A stretch of DNA of 64,000 nt from Lactobacillus paragasseri (GCF_003584685.1 NZ_AP018549.1:744001-808000), one strand, 5' to 3'. Positions 43,593-52,866 are shown, counted from the first letter of the stretch. The notes: generated by a model not told the origin, from the sequence alone. Numbers and translations are program-made.

Positions 43593-44816
43593 ATGTCTAA
43601 AGAAATGGTGGAAGCTTTTGCAACCTTAGAAAAAGAAAAAGGCATCAAGCAAGAAATTATTGTTGATGCAATCAAGGCTGCTTTAGTAGCTGCATATAAG
43701 AAAAATTATAATCAAGCTCAAAATGTAGAAGTTGTTTTTGATGAAAAAAAGGGCAATTTCAAGGTTAATGCAATTAAGACAGTTGTCGATGAAGTTCAAG
43801 ATAGTCGTCTTGAAGTGAGTCTTAAAGATGCACTTGAAATTAATCGTGCGTATGAAGTTGGCGATGAAATCCGCTTTGAAGTAACTCCTAAAGATTTCGG
43901 CCGTTTAGCTGCACAAACCGCTAAACAAGTTATCATGCAACGTTTACGTGAGGCTGAAAGAGAACATATCATTAGTGAGTATTCTCAATATAAGGATGAA
44001 ATTGTTACTGGTACAGTTGAAAGACGTGATAATCGCTTTGTTTACGTAAAGATTGGTAACGTTGAAGCTGTAATGCCACATAATGATCAATTACCAGGTG
44101 AAAATTATAATCCTCAAGATAAAGTTCGCGTTTTAGTAACTAGAGTAGGGTCTGATTCAAAAGGAGCTCAAATTACTGTTTCAAGAACTGCACCTGATTT
44201 AGTAAAACGTCTCTTTGAACAAGAAGTTCCAGAAGTTTATGATGGGACTGTAGAGATTGTATCAATTGCTCGTGAAGCGGGTGACAGGACTAAGATTGCT
44301 GTTAAGAGTAATGATCCTGATATTGATCCAGTTGGTACCTTAGTGGGACCAAAAGGAGCTCGGGTTCAAAATATTGTTAACGAATTAGGCGGAGAAAATA
44401 TCGACGTTGTAAAATACGAAGAAAATCCATCTGATTTTATTGCCAATGCTTTGAATCCTGCAGAAGTGATTGCAGTTCAATTTAGTGGTGATGATGATGA
44501 CAAGAATGCGCTAGTAATTGTTCCTGATTATCAATTGTCTTTAGCTATCGGAAAGCGTGGACAAAATGTTCGCCTTGCAGCCCGTTTGACAGGTTATAAG
44601 ATTGACATTAAGCCTGAATCTCAAGTCGAATTTGTCGATTCAGAAGGCGATGACGTTGAAACAGATCAAGATATCGATGATAGTAATGAATCATCAAATG
44701 AAGAAACTACAGAATCTACTGCTGAACAACTAGAAGAAGATTCAAGCGATGATTTTCCAAATGGGGAAGATGTTGATTCAGCACTAGATGATGATGCAGA
44801 TAAAGATGAGGAATAG
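43593..44816 (+). CDS. nusA: transcription termination/antitermination factor NusA
   Basis: NusA binds RNA polymerase and modulates pausing, termination and antitermination. The 407-residue protein has the N-terminal polymerase-binding domain (1-125), S1 domain (VTGTVERRDNRFVYVKIGNV), and KH1/KH2 domains (DPVGTLVGPKGARVQNIVNE; LAIGKRGQNVRLAARLTGY). It ends with an acidic tail of about 60 residues rich in D, E and S. ATG 43593 is chosen for its AAAGGATGA site; the in-frame upstream start overlaps rimP. Confidence 0.96.
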   Translation: MSKEMVEAFATLEKEKGIKQEIIVDAIKAALVAAYKKNYNQAQNVEVVFDEKKGNFKVNAIKTVVDEVQDSRLEVSLKDALEINRAYEVGDEIRFEVTPKDFGRLAAQTAKQVIMQRLREAEREHIISEYSQYKDEIVTGTVERRDNRFVYVKIGNVEAVMPHNDQLPGENYNPQDKVRVLVTRVGSDSKGAQITVSRTAPDLVKRLFEQEVPEVYDGTVEIVSIAREAGDRTKIAVKSNDPDIDPVGTLVGPKGARVQNIVNELGGENIDVVKYEENPSDFIANALNPAEVIAVQFSGDDDDKNALVIVPDYQLSLAIGKRGQNVRLAARLTGYKIDIKPESQVEFVDSEGDDVETDQDIDDSNESSNEETTESTAEQLEEDSSDDFPNGEDVDSALDDDADKDEE

Positions 44817-44826
44817 GTGACTTTCT

Positions 44827-45123
44827 TTGAAAAAAAGAAAAATTCCAATGCGTAAGGATCTATTGACTAATACTATGCAACCTAAAAAAGAATTAGTTCG
44901 CGTAGTTGTTGACAAGGATAAAAATATTTCAGTAGATCCAACTGGAAAGAAGTCAGGTCGAGGAGCCTATGTATCTTTAGAACCTGATAAGATTGCTGAA
45001 GCGCAAAAAAATCAGGTTTTAGAAAAAAGCCTTGGTGTTAAAGTTTCAGCTGATTTTTATGATGATCTTTATGCATATGTTGATCATCAAAAAGCAAGAA
45101 AAGAATTGTTTGGTGATAAATAA
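44827..45123 (+). CDS. ylxR: YlxR family RNA-binding protein
   Basis: DUF448/YlxR, 98 residues, a small nucleic-acid-binding protein always between nusA and infB in Firmicutes. Seen: KIPMRKDLLTNTMQPKKELV, DPTGKKSGRGAYV and a helical end. The cysteine usual after PMR is absent (PMRKDLL). TTG start at 44827 with AGGTGAC upstream; the alternative ATG at 44848 would cut the RKIPMR motif. Confidence 0.9.
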   Translation: MKKRKIPMRKDLLTNTMQPKKELVRVVVDKDKNISVDPTGKKSGRGAYVSLEPDKIAEAQKNQVLEKSLGVKVSADFYDDLYAYVDHQKARKELFGDK

Positions 45124-45125
45124 TT

Positions 45126-45437
45126 TTGCAAAACAAACAAAAAACTTTGAATTTACTTGGATTAGCGCAAAAAGCTGGAAAGCTAGCGACAGGATTTGAT
45201 GCAGTAAAAATATCTTTAAGCAAAAATCAAGCAAAGTTAATTTTTATTGGTAGCGATGTGAGTCAGAATACTAAAAATAAGCTTGCTTTTTTGATGCGTA
45301 AAAAAGATGTTAAATTAGTTGATGTATTTTCTAGCGCTGAAATAACACAAGCACTTGGAAAAGAAAGAAAATTAGTTTCTGTTACAGATTCAGGTTTCAG
45401 CAAAGCAATGATAAAGAATTTAAACGAAGGAGTGTGA
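45126..45437 (+). CDS. ylxQ: L7Ae-family K-turn RNA-binding protein YlxQ
   Basis: 103-residue L7Ae/L30e/S12e/Gadd45 family protein (YlxQ/RplGA type), expected to bind kink-turn RNA. Features: [37 protein letters not shown] and [15 protein letters not shown] start two bases after the ylxR stop, so translation is coupled. It ends just before infB. Confidence 0.9.
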   Translation: MQNKQKTLNLLGLAQKAGKLATGFDAVKISLSKNQAKLIFIGSDVSQNTKNKLAFLMRKKDVKLVDVFSSAEITQALGKERKLVSVTDSGFSKAMIKNLNEGV

Positions 45438-45441
45438 TTTG

Positions 45442-48087
45442 ATGGCTAAAAAACGTATTTATGAAGTAGCGAAAGAATTAGGCATTGAAAACAAAATTGT
45501 TGTAAAAAAGGCACAAGATTTGGGTTTTGATGTAAAGAGCCACATGTCCTCCCTAGATGATAAGCAAGTTTCTAAGTTAGTAGATAGTTTTAAGTCTGCT
45601 AATACTACTAAGCCATCTACTGAAAAGGATTCTAAAAATTCAAGTCGTAAAGAAAAAACAAAAATAAAAGTTTCTGTAGGTGCAATTCGTCGTCGTGATA
45701 ATAGAAATGATCATGATAATCGCCATAGTAATAATAAACGCAGAAACAATAAGATTAAAAAGCAGCAAAATGATCGTCGTGCCGAACGAAATAAACCACA
45801 AGCAGAGGCTAAACCGGCAGCACGCGATTTATTGAATAAATTTAAGAAGAAGCAACGAGCTGAAGCTAGTGAATTAAACGCTCAGACTGAAGCTTCCCGC
45901 CGTAAATGGCATCAAGAACAAAATCCTCAAAGATCAAAGGTTAAAAAAGTGGAAAATACTCGTAAGCCAAAAGAAGAAAAACTCGAAGGAGCTGCAGCTG
46001 TAAAAGCTCGTGTACAAGCATCACAAAAACCAGTTGGTCCAAAGATTATAAAACCATCGCCGGCAAGAAACAAGGCAAAGAGACCTACTGTGAAGAAGGT
46101 TGAACCGATTGCTCCAGTTGTACCTGCTCCTCAAAAAGAAGAAGCAAAGCCAACTCGCAAAAAAGACTTTACTCGCAAGAAACGTGAAGTACCAGATTAT
46201 GAACGTGAAAGAAGCGAACATTCTGATAAGGCACGTCGCCGTAGAAATAAGAAAAATAAGCGTATTAATCAAAGTAAAGAAGTTAAGAAGCAGCCAACCC
46301 AAAGAAAGGAACGTCCATTGCCAGAAACATTAGTTTATGAAGAAGGCATGAATGCTCAAGATTTAGGAAAACTTCTCCATAGAGAGCCTGCAGAAATTGT
46401 TAAAAAGCTCTTTATGCTTGGTGTCATGACTAACCAAAATCAGTCTTTAGACAAAGACACTATTGAACTCTTAGCAGCTGAATATGGTATTGAAGCACAA
46501 GAAAAAGTGCATGAAGATATTTCAGATATCGATACTTTGTATACTAAAGAAATGGAAGAATCCAAAGCTTCTAAGCATCAAGAAAAACGTCCCCCAGTTG
46601 TTACAATTATGGGACACGTTGACCATGGTAAGACTACTTTACTTGATAGATTGCGTCATACTAACGTTTCTGAACATGAAGCAGGTGGTATTACTCAAAA
46701 GATTGGTGCTTACCAAGTACGAATCGATGATCGTTTGATTACTTTCTTAGATACTCCAGGGCACGCAGCCTTTTCTAACATGCGTGCTCGTGGTGCTGAA
46801 ATTACTGATATTGTTGTCTTAGTAGTTGCAGCTGATGATGGTGTAATGCCACAAACAATTGAAGCCATTGATCATGCTAAAAGTGCCGGTGTACCAATTA
46901 TCGTTGCTGTTAACAAGATTGATAAGCCAGGTGCAAATCCAGATCACGTCATGGAACAACTTATGAAATATGGCTTAGTTCCTGAAGACTGGGGTGGCGA
47001 TACAATCTTTGTTAAGATTTCTGCTAAGACAGGTAAAAATGTTGAAGAACTCTTGCAAATGATCTTGCTTCAAGCTGATGTTATGGAACTTAAAGCTGAT
47101 CCTGATCAAAAGGCGATTGGTACTGTAATTGAAGCTCGTCTTGACAAAGGCCGTGGTTCAGTTGCCGACGTATTAGTTCAACAAGGTACTTTAAAGGTTG
47201 GAGATCCAATTGTTGTTGGCGATACGTTTGGTCGTGTTCGTGTTATGACTAACGATAAGGGACGTAGAGTTAAAAAGGCAACTCCATCTGCTCCTGTTGA
47301 AATTACCGGTTTAAACGATGTTCCAGAAGCAGCCGATAAGTTAGTGGTCTTTGAAGATGAAAAGACGGCTAGAAGTGTTGGTGAACAACGTGCTAAGAAT
47401 GCTTTAGAGAAACAACGTGAAAATGTCCAACATGTTACTTTGGATAATTTGTTTGACACAATGAAGAAAGAAAACATGAAGGAAGTTGACATCGTTCTAA
47501 AGGCCGATGTTCAAGGTTCAGCTGAAGCATTGCAACAATCTCTTGAAAAGATTGAGGTTGAGGGCGTAAGAGTTAACATTATTCACTCTGGTGTTGGTGC
47601 AATCAATGAATCTGATGTTACATTAGCTGGTGCTTCAAATGCATTTATCGTTGGATTTAATGTTAGACCAACTAATACCGCCAAGAGTCAAGCAGATGCT
47701 GAAGGTGTAGATATTCGTCTTTATAACATTATTTACAAGGTTATGGATGATGTTGAAGCTGCTATGAAGGGTATGCTTGAACCTACATACGAAGAAAAGG
47801 TCACTGGAAACTTAACTGTTCGTGAAACTTGGAAGGTATCTAAGATTGGTACAATTGCTGGTGCTTTTGTTGATAATGGATATGTTACTAGAGATTCCGG
47901 TATTCGTGTAATTCGTGACGGTATTGTGAAATACGATGGAAAAGTTGCATCTCTTAAGCGTTTCAAGGATGATGTCAAGGAAGTTAAGCAAGGATTCGAT
48001 TGTGGTATCACAATTGAAAACTTTAACGATATTAAGGTTGACGATCAACTTGAAGCCTACGAAATGCAAGAGGTACCTGTAAAATAG
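45442..48087 (+). CDS. infB: translation initiation factor IF-2
   Basis: IF-2 is the GTPase that brings fMet-tRNA to the 30S subunit and promotes subunit joining. The 881-residue protein has a long basic, low-complexity N-terminus (about 50-300), then the G domain with [12 protein letters not shown] (G1), GGITQKIG (G2), DTPGHAAF (G3), VNKIDKPGA (G4), and domains II-IV with the fMet-tRNA-binding C-terminus. ATG 45442 is preferred to the TTG one codon upstream because GAAGGAG is correctly spaced and the family starts MAKKRIYE. Confidence 0.97.
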   Translation: MAKKRIYEVAKELGIENKIVVKKAQDLGFDVKSHMSSLDDKQVSKLVDSFKSANTTKPSTEKDSKNSSRKEKTKIKVSVGAIRRRDNRNDHDNRHSNNKRRNNKIKKQQNDRRAERNKPQAEAKPAARDLLNKFKKKQRAEASELNAQTEASRRKWHQEQNPQRSKVKKVENTRKPKEEKLEGAAAVKARVQASQKPVGPKIIKPSPARNKAKRPTVKKVEPIAPVVPAPQKEEAKPTRKKDFTRKKREVPDYERERSEHSDKARRRRNKKNKRINQSKEVKKQPTQRKERPLPETLVYEEGMNAQDLGKLLHREPAEIVKKLFMLGVMTNQNQSLDKDTIELLAAEYGIEAQEKVHEDISDIDTLYTKEMEESKASKHQEKRPPVVTIMGHVDHGKTTLLDRLRHTNVSEHEAGGITQKIGAYQVRIDDRLITFLDTPGHAAFSNMRARGAEITDIVVLVVAADDGVMPQTIEAIDHAKSAGVPIIVAVNKIDKPGANPDHVMEQLMKYGLVPEDWGGDTIFVKISAKTGKNVEELLQMILLQADVMELKADPDQKAIGTVIEARLDKGRGSVADVLVQQGTLKVGDPIVVGDTFGRVRVMTNDKGRRVKKATPSAPVEITGLNDVPEAADKLVVFEDEKTARSVGEQRAKNALEKQRENVQHVTLDNLFDTMKKENMKEVDIVLKADVQGSAEALQQSLEKIEVEGVRVNIIHSGVGAINESDVTLAGASNAFIVGFNVRPTNTAKSQADAEGVDIRLYNIIYKVMDDVEAAMKGMLEPTYEEKVTGNLTVRETWKVSKIGTIAGAFVDNGYVTRDSGIRVIRDGIVKYDGKVASLKRFKDDVKEVKQGFDCGITIENFNDIKVDDQLEAYEMQEVPVK

Positions 48088-48117
48088 GCATCTTTTTTCA
48101 CAAAAAGGAGCTTAATT

Positions 48118-48489
48118 ATGAAACATAGAATTGGTCGTGTAGAAGGCGAGATCCTACGTGAACTAACAAAAATTTTACGTAAAGATATTCGTGACCCACG
48201 TTTAAGTGATATTACTATTACAGCTGTAGAATGCACAAATGATTTGTCATATGCAACTATTTACTACAGCTTGTTAACAGAAGACCCAGCAAAGGAAAAA
48301 GAAGTAGCTGAAGGACTTGATAAAGCAAAAGGAATGATGCGTCACTTGCTTGGTCAAACCTTGACTGTTTATAAAGTTCCTGAGTTGATTTTTAAACGTG
48401 ATACTTCTGTTGCTTATGGTTCAAAAATTGATAATTTAATTAACCAAGTAAAGAAGCAAGATCAAGAACGTGAAAATAAGAATAAGTAA
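48118..48489 (+). CDS. rbfA: ribosome-binding factor A
   Basis: RbfA is a KH-fold factor that binds the 30S subunit during late 16S rRNA maturation. The 123-residue protein has KHRIGRVEGEILRELTKIL, the DPRLSDITITAVECTNDLSY core and the C-terminal PELIFKRDTSVAYGSKI. Last gene of the nusA operon, with AAAAAGGAG before the ATG. Confidence 0.96.
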   Translation: MKHRIGRVEGEILRELTKILRKDIRDPRLSDITITAVECTNDLSYATIYYSLLTEDPAKEKEVAEGLDKAKGMMRHLLGQTLTVYKVPELIFKRDTSVAYGSKIDNLINQVKKQDQERENKNK

Positions 48490-48490
48490 A

Positions 48491-48516
48491 AAGGCGCCGA
48501 AAGGCGTCTTTTATTT
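48491..48516 (+). terminator. weak terminator after rbfA
   Basis: Stem AAGGCGCC (48491-48498) / GGCGTCTT (48503-48510) with a stable GAAA loop and mixed T tail. Probably only partial, as truB follows 20 bases later. Confidence 0.7.
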
Positions 48517-48529
48517 TGGAGATTAAGAT

Positions 48530-49423
48530 ATGCTGAATGGAATTGTAGTAGTAAATAAGCCACGTGGGGTAACAAGCAGTGATTGTGTTTATAAGTTAAG
48601 AAAGATACTTCAAATTAGAAATATTGGACATGCAGGCACGCTTGATCCTGAAGTAAATGGCGTATTACCAATTGCTATTGGACAAGCCACGAAATTGATC
48701 GAATTGATGCATGAAAAGCCCAAATCTTATATTGGAAGTGGAATGTTTGGACGGTCAACTGATAGCTATGATTTAGATGGTAAAACTATTGCTGAAGAAA
48801 AAATAAATACACCATTTACAAAAAGTGAGATTATTGCTGGAATGAAGCAGTTAACAGGAAAACTTGAACAGGTCCCTCCAATTTATTCAGCTGTAAGAGT
48901 AAATGGTAAAAGACTTTATGAATATGCTCGAGAAAATATTCCAGTTGAACGTCCCAAGAGAAAAGTCAATGTTTATAGTTATGAATTAACAAAAGATCCT
49001 GAGTACGATCCACTGGAAAAAACGGAAAGCTTTGATTTTGCAATTCGTTGCTCTAAAGGAACCTATGTCAGGTCATTAGTAAATGATCTGGGTGAAAAGT
49101 TAGGTGTTCCTGCTGTAATGACTAGTCTTACCCGAACTAGTAGTTCAGGCTATGACTTAAATCAAGCTGTAGATTTAGAAACAATTGAAGCAGAAGTAGA
49201 TACTCCTGAAAAATGGCTTCAGCCAATTGATAGTTTTTTTGCTGAATTACCTCAACTTCAACTTTCGCCGGATCAATTTAAGCGGGTCTCAAACGGTGCA
49301 AGTATCAATTTAAATACCAGTTATGCTAAGGTCGCTTTGGTTTATAATGGTCATATAAAAGCTATTTATCAGCGACAAGGAAAAATCTATCGCCCTGAGA
49401 TGATGCTTTTAAAAAATGAATAG
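48530..49423 (+). CDS. truB: tRNA pseudouridine(55) synthase TruB
   Basis: TruB makes pseudouridine 55 in the T-loop of all elongator tRNAs. The 297-residue protein has GIVVVNKPRGVTSSD, the catalytic aspartate in GHAGTLDPEVNGVLPIA, QVPPIYSAVRVNGKRLYEYA and RCSKGTYVRSLV. Starts with TTGGAG-type ribosome site. Followed by ribF after 12 bases, the usual pairing. Confidence 0.96.
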   Translation: MLNGIVVVNKPRGVTSSDCVYKLRKILQIRNIGHAGTLDPEVNGVLPIAIGQATKLIELMHEKPKSYIGSGMFGRSTDSYDLDGKTIAEEKINTPFTKSEIIAGMKQLTGKLEQVPPIYSAVRVNGKRLYEYARENIPVERPKRKVNVYSYELTKDPEYDPLEKTESFDFAIRCSKGTYVRSLVNDLGEKLGVPAVMTSLTRTSSSGYDLNQAVDLETIEAEVDTPEKWLQPIDSFFAELPQLQLSPDQFKRVSNGASINLNTSYAKVALVYNGHIKAIYQRQGKIYRPEMMLLKNE

Positions 49424-49435
49424 CGAGAGTAAAAA

Positions 49436-50374
49436 ATGAAAGTAATAACCTTAGATTATCCGATCTCTGCACCTATTACAAATCAAAAGGTAATCTTAAC
49501 GTTAGGTTTTTTTGATGGGGTGCATATTGGTCATCAGAAACTTATTAAAGATGCAAAATTAATAGCCGAGGAGAAGAAGTTGCCATTAATGGTGATGACT
49601 TTTGATAAGCATCCTAAAGAGATATACAAAAATGATCATAAATTTGTTTATTTAGAAACGGCCCATGAAAAAGAACAAAAAATGGAAAAGCTGGGAGTAG
49701 ATTATTTAGTGATTATTAAATTTACTAAAGAATTTAGTCAGCTTAAACCGCAGGATTTTGTAGATCAAGTAATTATGAAACTTAAAGCAGATACAGTTGT
49801 GGTAGGTTTTGATTATACTTATGGTCCAAAAGATATTGCTAATGTAGAAAATCTTCCCAAGTTTGCGCGAGGTAGGTTTCAAATTGTAGTGGAGCCTAAA
49901 CAATCTATTGATAAAATTAAAGTTGGTTCCACCTACATTAGAAAGGCAATCCAAGGTGGAAATGTTGAATTAGCGGCTGCCTTACTAGGACAACCATATG
50001 AAACTTCAGGTATTATTGTTCATGGGTTTAGAAGAGGACATAAAATAGGCTTCCCGACTGCTAATCTTGATATTTCTGATGCTAAAGTTTTACCAGCTGA
50101 GGGAGTTTATGCAACCAGGGCTAAAATAAATGGAAAATGGCATGATGCTATGACTAGTGTTGGTTACAACGAAACTTTTAAAACAAACCACGGTTTAACA
50201 ATTGAAACGAATATTTTTAATTTCGATGAGGAAGCATATGGTGAACCATTAACTTTAGCGTGGTACAAGTTTATACGTTCAAATAAAAAATTTTCTGGAA
50301 TTGAAGAATTATCACGTCAACTAGACCAAGATAAACGAAATATAAAGCAATATTTCTATGATTTAGAAAAATAA
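49436..50374 (+). CDS. ribF: bifunctional riboflavin kinase/FAD synthetase
   Basis: RibF converts riboflavin to FMN and then FAD. The N-terminal adenylyltransferase domain has LGFFDGVHIGHQKLI, VVGFDYTYG and the IRKAI helix; the C-terminal flavokinase domain has HGFRRGHKIGFPTANLDI, the PTAN motif and the EVHIFN-like segment IETNIFNFDEEAYG. Length 312 residues is normal. No flavin riboswitch is seen. The end is followed by the ABC-F leader region. Confidence 0.96.
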   Translation: MKVITLDYPISAPITNQKVILTLGFFDGVHIGHQKLIKDAKLIAEEKKLPLMVMTFDKHPKEIYKNDHKFVYLETAHEKEQKMEKLGVDYLVIIKFTKEFSQLKPQDFVDQVIMKLKADTVVVGFDYTYGPKDIANVENLPKFARGRFQIVVEPKQSIDKIKVGSTYIRKAIQGGNVELAAALLGQPYETSGIIVHGFRRGHKIGFPTANLDISDAKVLPAEGVYATRAKINGKWHDAMTSVGYNETFKTNHGLTIETNIFNFDEEAYGEPLTLAWYKFIRSNKKFSGIEELSRQLDQDKRNIKQYFYDLEK

Positions 50375-50404
50375 TTATTTGGATCTATCTTTTTATAATT
50401 AATG

Positions 50405-50413
50405 TGATAAAAT
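50405..50413 (+). promoter_or_regulatory. extended -10 candidate for the ABC-F transcript
   Basis: TGATAAAAT 30 bases after ribF; the -35 position is poor. A start near 50420 would give a leader of about 215 bases that contains both mini-ORFs and the terminator below. Confidence 0.45.
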
Positions 50414-50456
50414 GTCTTTATCAATTGAAATCTAATATTGAAAGAAGGTTACGCCA

Positions 50457-50468
50457 TTGCGTTTTTAA
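50457..50468 (+). CDS. candidate three-codon leader ORF 1
   Basis: TTG CGT TTT TAA (Met-Arg-Phe if initiated) with a good ribosome site AGAAGG (50443-50448) eight bases upstream. Very short leader ORFs with good ribosome sites are known in front of ribosome-protection ABC-F and erm genes. Could be chance, but the site is as strong as those of real genes in this window. Confidence 0.4.
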   Translation: MRF

Positions 50469-50527
50469 TCTTGCAAAATAGCATAGTTGAATTTTAATAA
50501 TTATTTTTTCTTTTATAGGGGACAACT

Positions 50528-50539
50528 GTGCACTTTTGA
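50528..50539 (+). CDS. candidate three-codon leader ORF 2
   Basis: GTG CAC TTT TGA (Met-His-Phe) five bases after TAGGGGAC. It overlaps the 5' arm (50530-50543) of the antiterminator pairing, so a ribosome here would mask that arm. Low confidence as a translated ORF. Confidence 0.3.
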   Translation: MHF

Positions 50540-50620
50540 CAAGATTGAACGTAGATGGAATATCTTCTTTTTTGCTTAATAAGGAGAAAGTCTGCACTTG
50601 TCAAAAGTGTAGGCTTTTTT
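50530..50620 (+). promoter_or_regulatory. transcription attenuator of the ABC-F gene
   Basis: Terminator: AAGTCTGCACTT (50588-50599) / AAGTGTAGGCTT (50605-50616), loop GTCAA, then a T run to 50620, fifteen bases before the ATG. Antiterminator: GCACTTTTGACAAG (50530-50543) is complementary over 14 bases to CTTGTCAAAAGTGT (50597-50610), which covers the loop and right arm of the terminator. The two folds exclude each other. This is the layout of antibiotic-sensing leaders of ABC-F resistance genes; the inducer is unknown. Confidence 0.75.
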
Positions 50621-50634
50621 CGTGAGGTGATTAT

Positions 50635-52140
50635 ATGAGCAATATTAAGATTTCAAACCTTTCTTTTAAATATTCCGACAGTAGTGAAAATATTTTTAAT
50701 AATTTAAATTTAGATTTGGATAGTAGTTGGAAATTAGGACTTGTAGGCAGAAATGGCAGAGGAAAGACAACATTCTTGAATCTGTTACGTGGAAAATTGC
50801 AAGGAACAGGAGCCATCAAAGCTAACCTTGAATTTAATTACTTTCCTCTTTATGTGGAAAATGAAGAACAATTAACTCTCTATGCTTTAGAAGAACAAGT
50901 TCAATTTGACCGGTGGGAACTTGAACGTGAATTGAATTTAATGCAAGTAGACGCTAATCTTATTTGGCAACCTTTTAATACTTTAAGTGGAGGGGAGCAA
51001 ACTAAGATATTATTAGCTTTATCTTTTATTAATAAGGATGCTTTTCCATTAATTGACGAACCAACGAATCATTTAGACGAAGAGTCGCGAAAACAAGTGG
51101 TTAGATATTTGCAAAAACATTCGCAAGGTTATATTGTTGTGAGTCATGATCGAGATTTTTTAAATCAGGTAACTAATCATGTTCTTGCAATTGAAAATAC
51201 AGAGATTCATTTATATCAGGGAAATTATGCAAGCTATGAAGATACTAAAGAGAAGCGTGATAAGTTTAACCAGGAGAAAAATGAAAAACTCCGTGGTCAA
51301 ATTAAAACTTTAAATGCAAGTAGACAGCGTATTAAAGGATATTCACTTCAATCAGAAAATAATAAAAAAGCTAGTGCACATAAGAATGAAATTCATGCAG
51401 ATATTAATAAGGGATTTTTTGGTCATAAGGCTGCTAAGATAATGAAAAGATCAAAAAATATTGAAAGAAGGATGAATAAAGATATCCAAGATAGAAAAGG
51501 TTTAATAAGGAATGTTGAATCTGTGCCAGAATTAGAGATGAATTTTCAACCAAACTATCACTCGACTTTATTAGAAACTCGGCATTTAGATTTGAAAGTT
51601 CAAGATAAAAAGTTGTTTAAAGACCTAAATTTAATTGTTAAAAAACGAGGAATTGTTTCCCTTGAAGGAAAAAATGGATCGGGAAAATCTACTTTTTTGA
51701 AAAGTGTTTTAAATAAAAATATAGATGTAACTTATCAAGGAATTTTAAGTTTAACTAATGGTTTAAAAATTTCCTATTTACCACAAAATTTTGTAGAATA
51801 TTCAGGCACTTTGGCAGAATTTGTTCAAAAGGAACATTTGTCTTATGAGAAAATGCTTAATATGCTTAGAAAAATGGGTTTTCCTAGAACAAGTTTTGAG
51901 ACGAGAATTGAAGAAATGAGCATGGGGCAGCAAAAAAGAGTGGCCATTGCTAAGTCATTAGTTGAAGAGGCTGACCTTTATCTGTGGGATGAGCCAGCAA
52001 ATTACCTAGATGTGTTTAACCAAGATCAATTAATTGATGTTTTAAAGAAGGTTAAACCAGCGATGCTTTTAGTTGAGCATGATGAGTATTTTATTAGTCA
52101 AGTAGCAAGTAAACGGATAAAATTAAAGGTAGATGACTAG
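50635..52140 (+). CDS. Lsa-type ABC-F ribosomal protection ATPase
   Basis: 501-residue ABC-F protein with two ATPase domains and no membrane segment. Domain 1: GRNGRGKTT, LSGGEQTKILLALS, PLIDEPTNHLDEES; linker about 195-300, basic and helical; domain 2: GKNGSGKST, MSMGQQKRVAIAKSL, LYLWDEPANYLDVFNQDQL. The YLDVFNQDQL ending and order of motifs match the Lsa/Vga/VmlR resistance group, which dislodge lincosamides, streptogramins A and pleuromutilins from the ribosome. Whether this gene confers resistance is inference. GAGGTG precedes the ATG. It is controlled by an attenuator and followed 24 bases later by a GyrI-like gene. Confidence 0.87.
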   Translation: MSNIKISNLSFKYSDSSENIFNNLNLDLDSSWKLGLVGRNGRGKTTFLNLLRGKLQGTGAIKANLEFNYFPLYVENEEQLTLYALEEQVQFDRWELERELNLMQVDANLIWQPFNTLSGGEQTKILLALSFINKDAFPLIDEPTNHLDEESRKQVVRYLQKHSQGYIVVSHDRDFLNQVTNHVLAIENTEIHLYQGNYASYEDTKEKRDKFNQEKNEKLRGQIKTLNASRQRIKGYSLQSENNKKASAHKNEIHADINKGFFGHKAAKIMKRSKNIERRMNKDIQDRKGLIRNVESVPELEMNFQPNYHSTLLETRHLDLKVQDKKLFKDLNLIVKKRGIVSLEGKNGSGKSTFLKSVLNKNIDVTYQGILSLTNGLKISYLPQNFVEYSGTLAEFVQKEHLSYEKMLNMLRKMGFPRTSFETRIEEMSMGQQKRVAIAKSLVEEADLYLWDEPANYLDVFNQDQLIDVLKKVKPAMLLVEHDEYFISQVASKRIKLKVDD

Positions 52141-52163
52141 CAGATTGTATAGAAAGAATAAAA

Positions 52164-52790
52164 ATGGCATTTGATTATAAAAAAGAATATAAAAATTTGT
52201 ATCATCCAAAAAAGCAACCTGAAATTATTAAGGTTCCTAAAATGAATTACATCGCAGTTTCAGGAAGTGGAGATCCTAATCAGGAAGGTGGGACTTATCA
52301 CAAGGCGTTAGAATTACTTTATGGGCTTGCCTATACTATCAAGATGAGCAAAAAAAGTGAGCATAAAATGCCAGGATATTTTGATTATGTAGTGCCACCA
52401 CTTGAAGGACTATGGTGGTCAAAAGATAAGCAAAAAATTGATTATGCTCACAAGGAGAACTTCGCCTGGATATCGATGATTCGACTGCCTGATTTTGTTA
52501 CAGAAAAGGAATTTAATTGGGCAGTTAAGACAGCTACTGAGAAGAAAAAGCAAGATTTTTTTCAAGTTAAATTCTTTACTTATGATGAAGGACTTTGCGC
52601 TCAGATAATGCACATTGGTAGTTATGATGATGAGCCAGCGACAATTGAAGAGATACATCGATTTGTAAAAAAAGAAAATTATCAGATAGATATTCAAAAT
52701 CCACGCTATCATCATGAAATATATTTAAGTGATCCAAGGAGAACTAAGACTGAAAGGCGTAAAACTGTAATTAGACTACCAATTAAATGA
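52164..52790 (+). CDS. GyrI-like domain protein
   Basis: 208-residue cytoplasmic protein of the GyrI-like small-molecule-binding type (AraC effector-binding fold). Recognisable are KVPKMNYIAVSGSGDPNQEG, the YDYVVPPLEGLWW-like block FDYVVPPLEGLWW, FFTYDEGLCAQIMHIGSYDDE and a C-terminal RYHHEIYLSDPRRT. Homologues bind hydrophobic compounds; some hydrolyse toxins, but no function is established here. It may share the ABC-F transcript and so the same inducers. Ends before a clear terminator. Confidence 0.8.
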   Translation: MAFDYKKEYKNLYHPKKQPEIIKVPKMNYIAVSGSGDPNQEGGTYHKALELLYGLAYTIKMSKKSEHKMPGYFDYVVPPLEGLWWSKDKQKIDYAHKENFAWISMIRLPDFVTEKEFNWAVKTATEKKKQDFFQVKFFTYDEGLCAQIMHIGSYDDEPATIEEIHRFVKKENYQIDIQNPRYHHEIYLSDPRRTKTERRKTVIRLPIK

Positions 52791-52792
52791 TT

Positions 52793-52822
52793 AAGGTAAG
52801 CACTTGTTGCTTATCTTTTTTT
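52793..52822 (+). terminator. terminator after the GyrI-like gene
   Basis: Ten-base stem AAGGTAAGCA / TGCTTATCTT (one G-U pair), five-base loop, T run. Confidence 0.88.
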
Positions 52823-52839
52823 ATAAAAAGCAAATTTAA

Positions 52840-52866
52840 TTAGCACTCTGCTTGCACAATTGCTAA
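52840..52866. promoter_or_regulatory. CIRCE element 1 (HrcA operator)
   Basis: TTAGCACTC, nine bases, AATTGCTAA: left half perfect, right half 7 of 9. It covers the -35 of the hrcA promoter. Confidence 0.85.

Noticed and set aside
49424-50374. FMN riboswitch linked to ribF
   Set aside because: No upstream leader; ribF starts 12 bases after truB.
50451-50466. ACGC-CATT-GCGT plus T run as a ribF terminator
   Set aside because: Stem of four pairs is too weak, and the bases are better explained as the mini-ORF.
50554-50637. A 27-codon frame from ATG 50554 through the terminator, ending on the ABC-F start (ATGA)
   Set aside because: No ribosome site before the ATG, and the sequence is fixed by the hairpin arms; likely chance.
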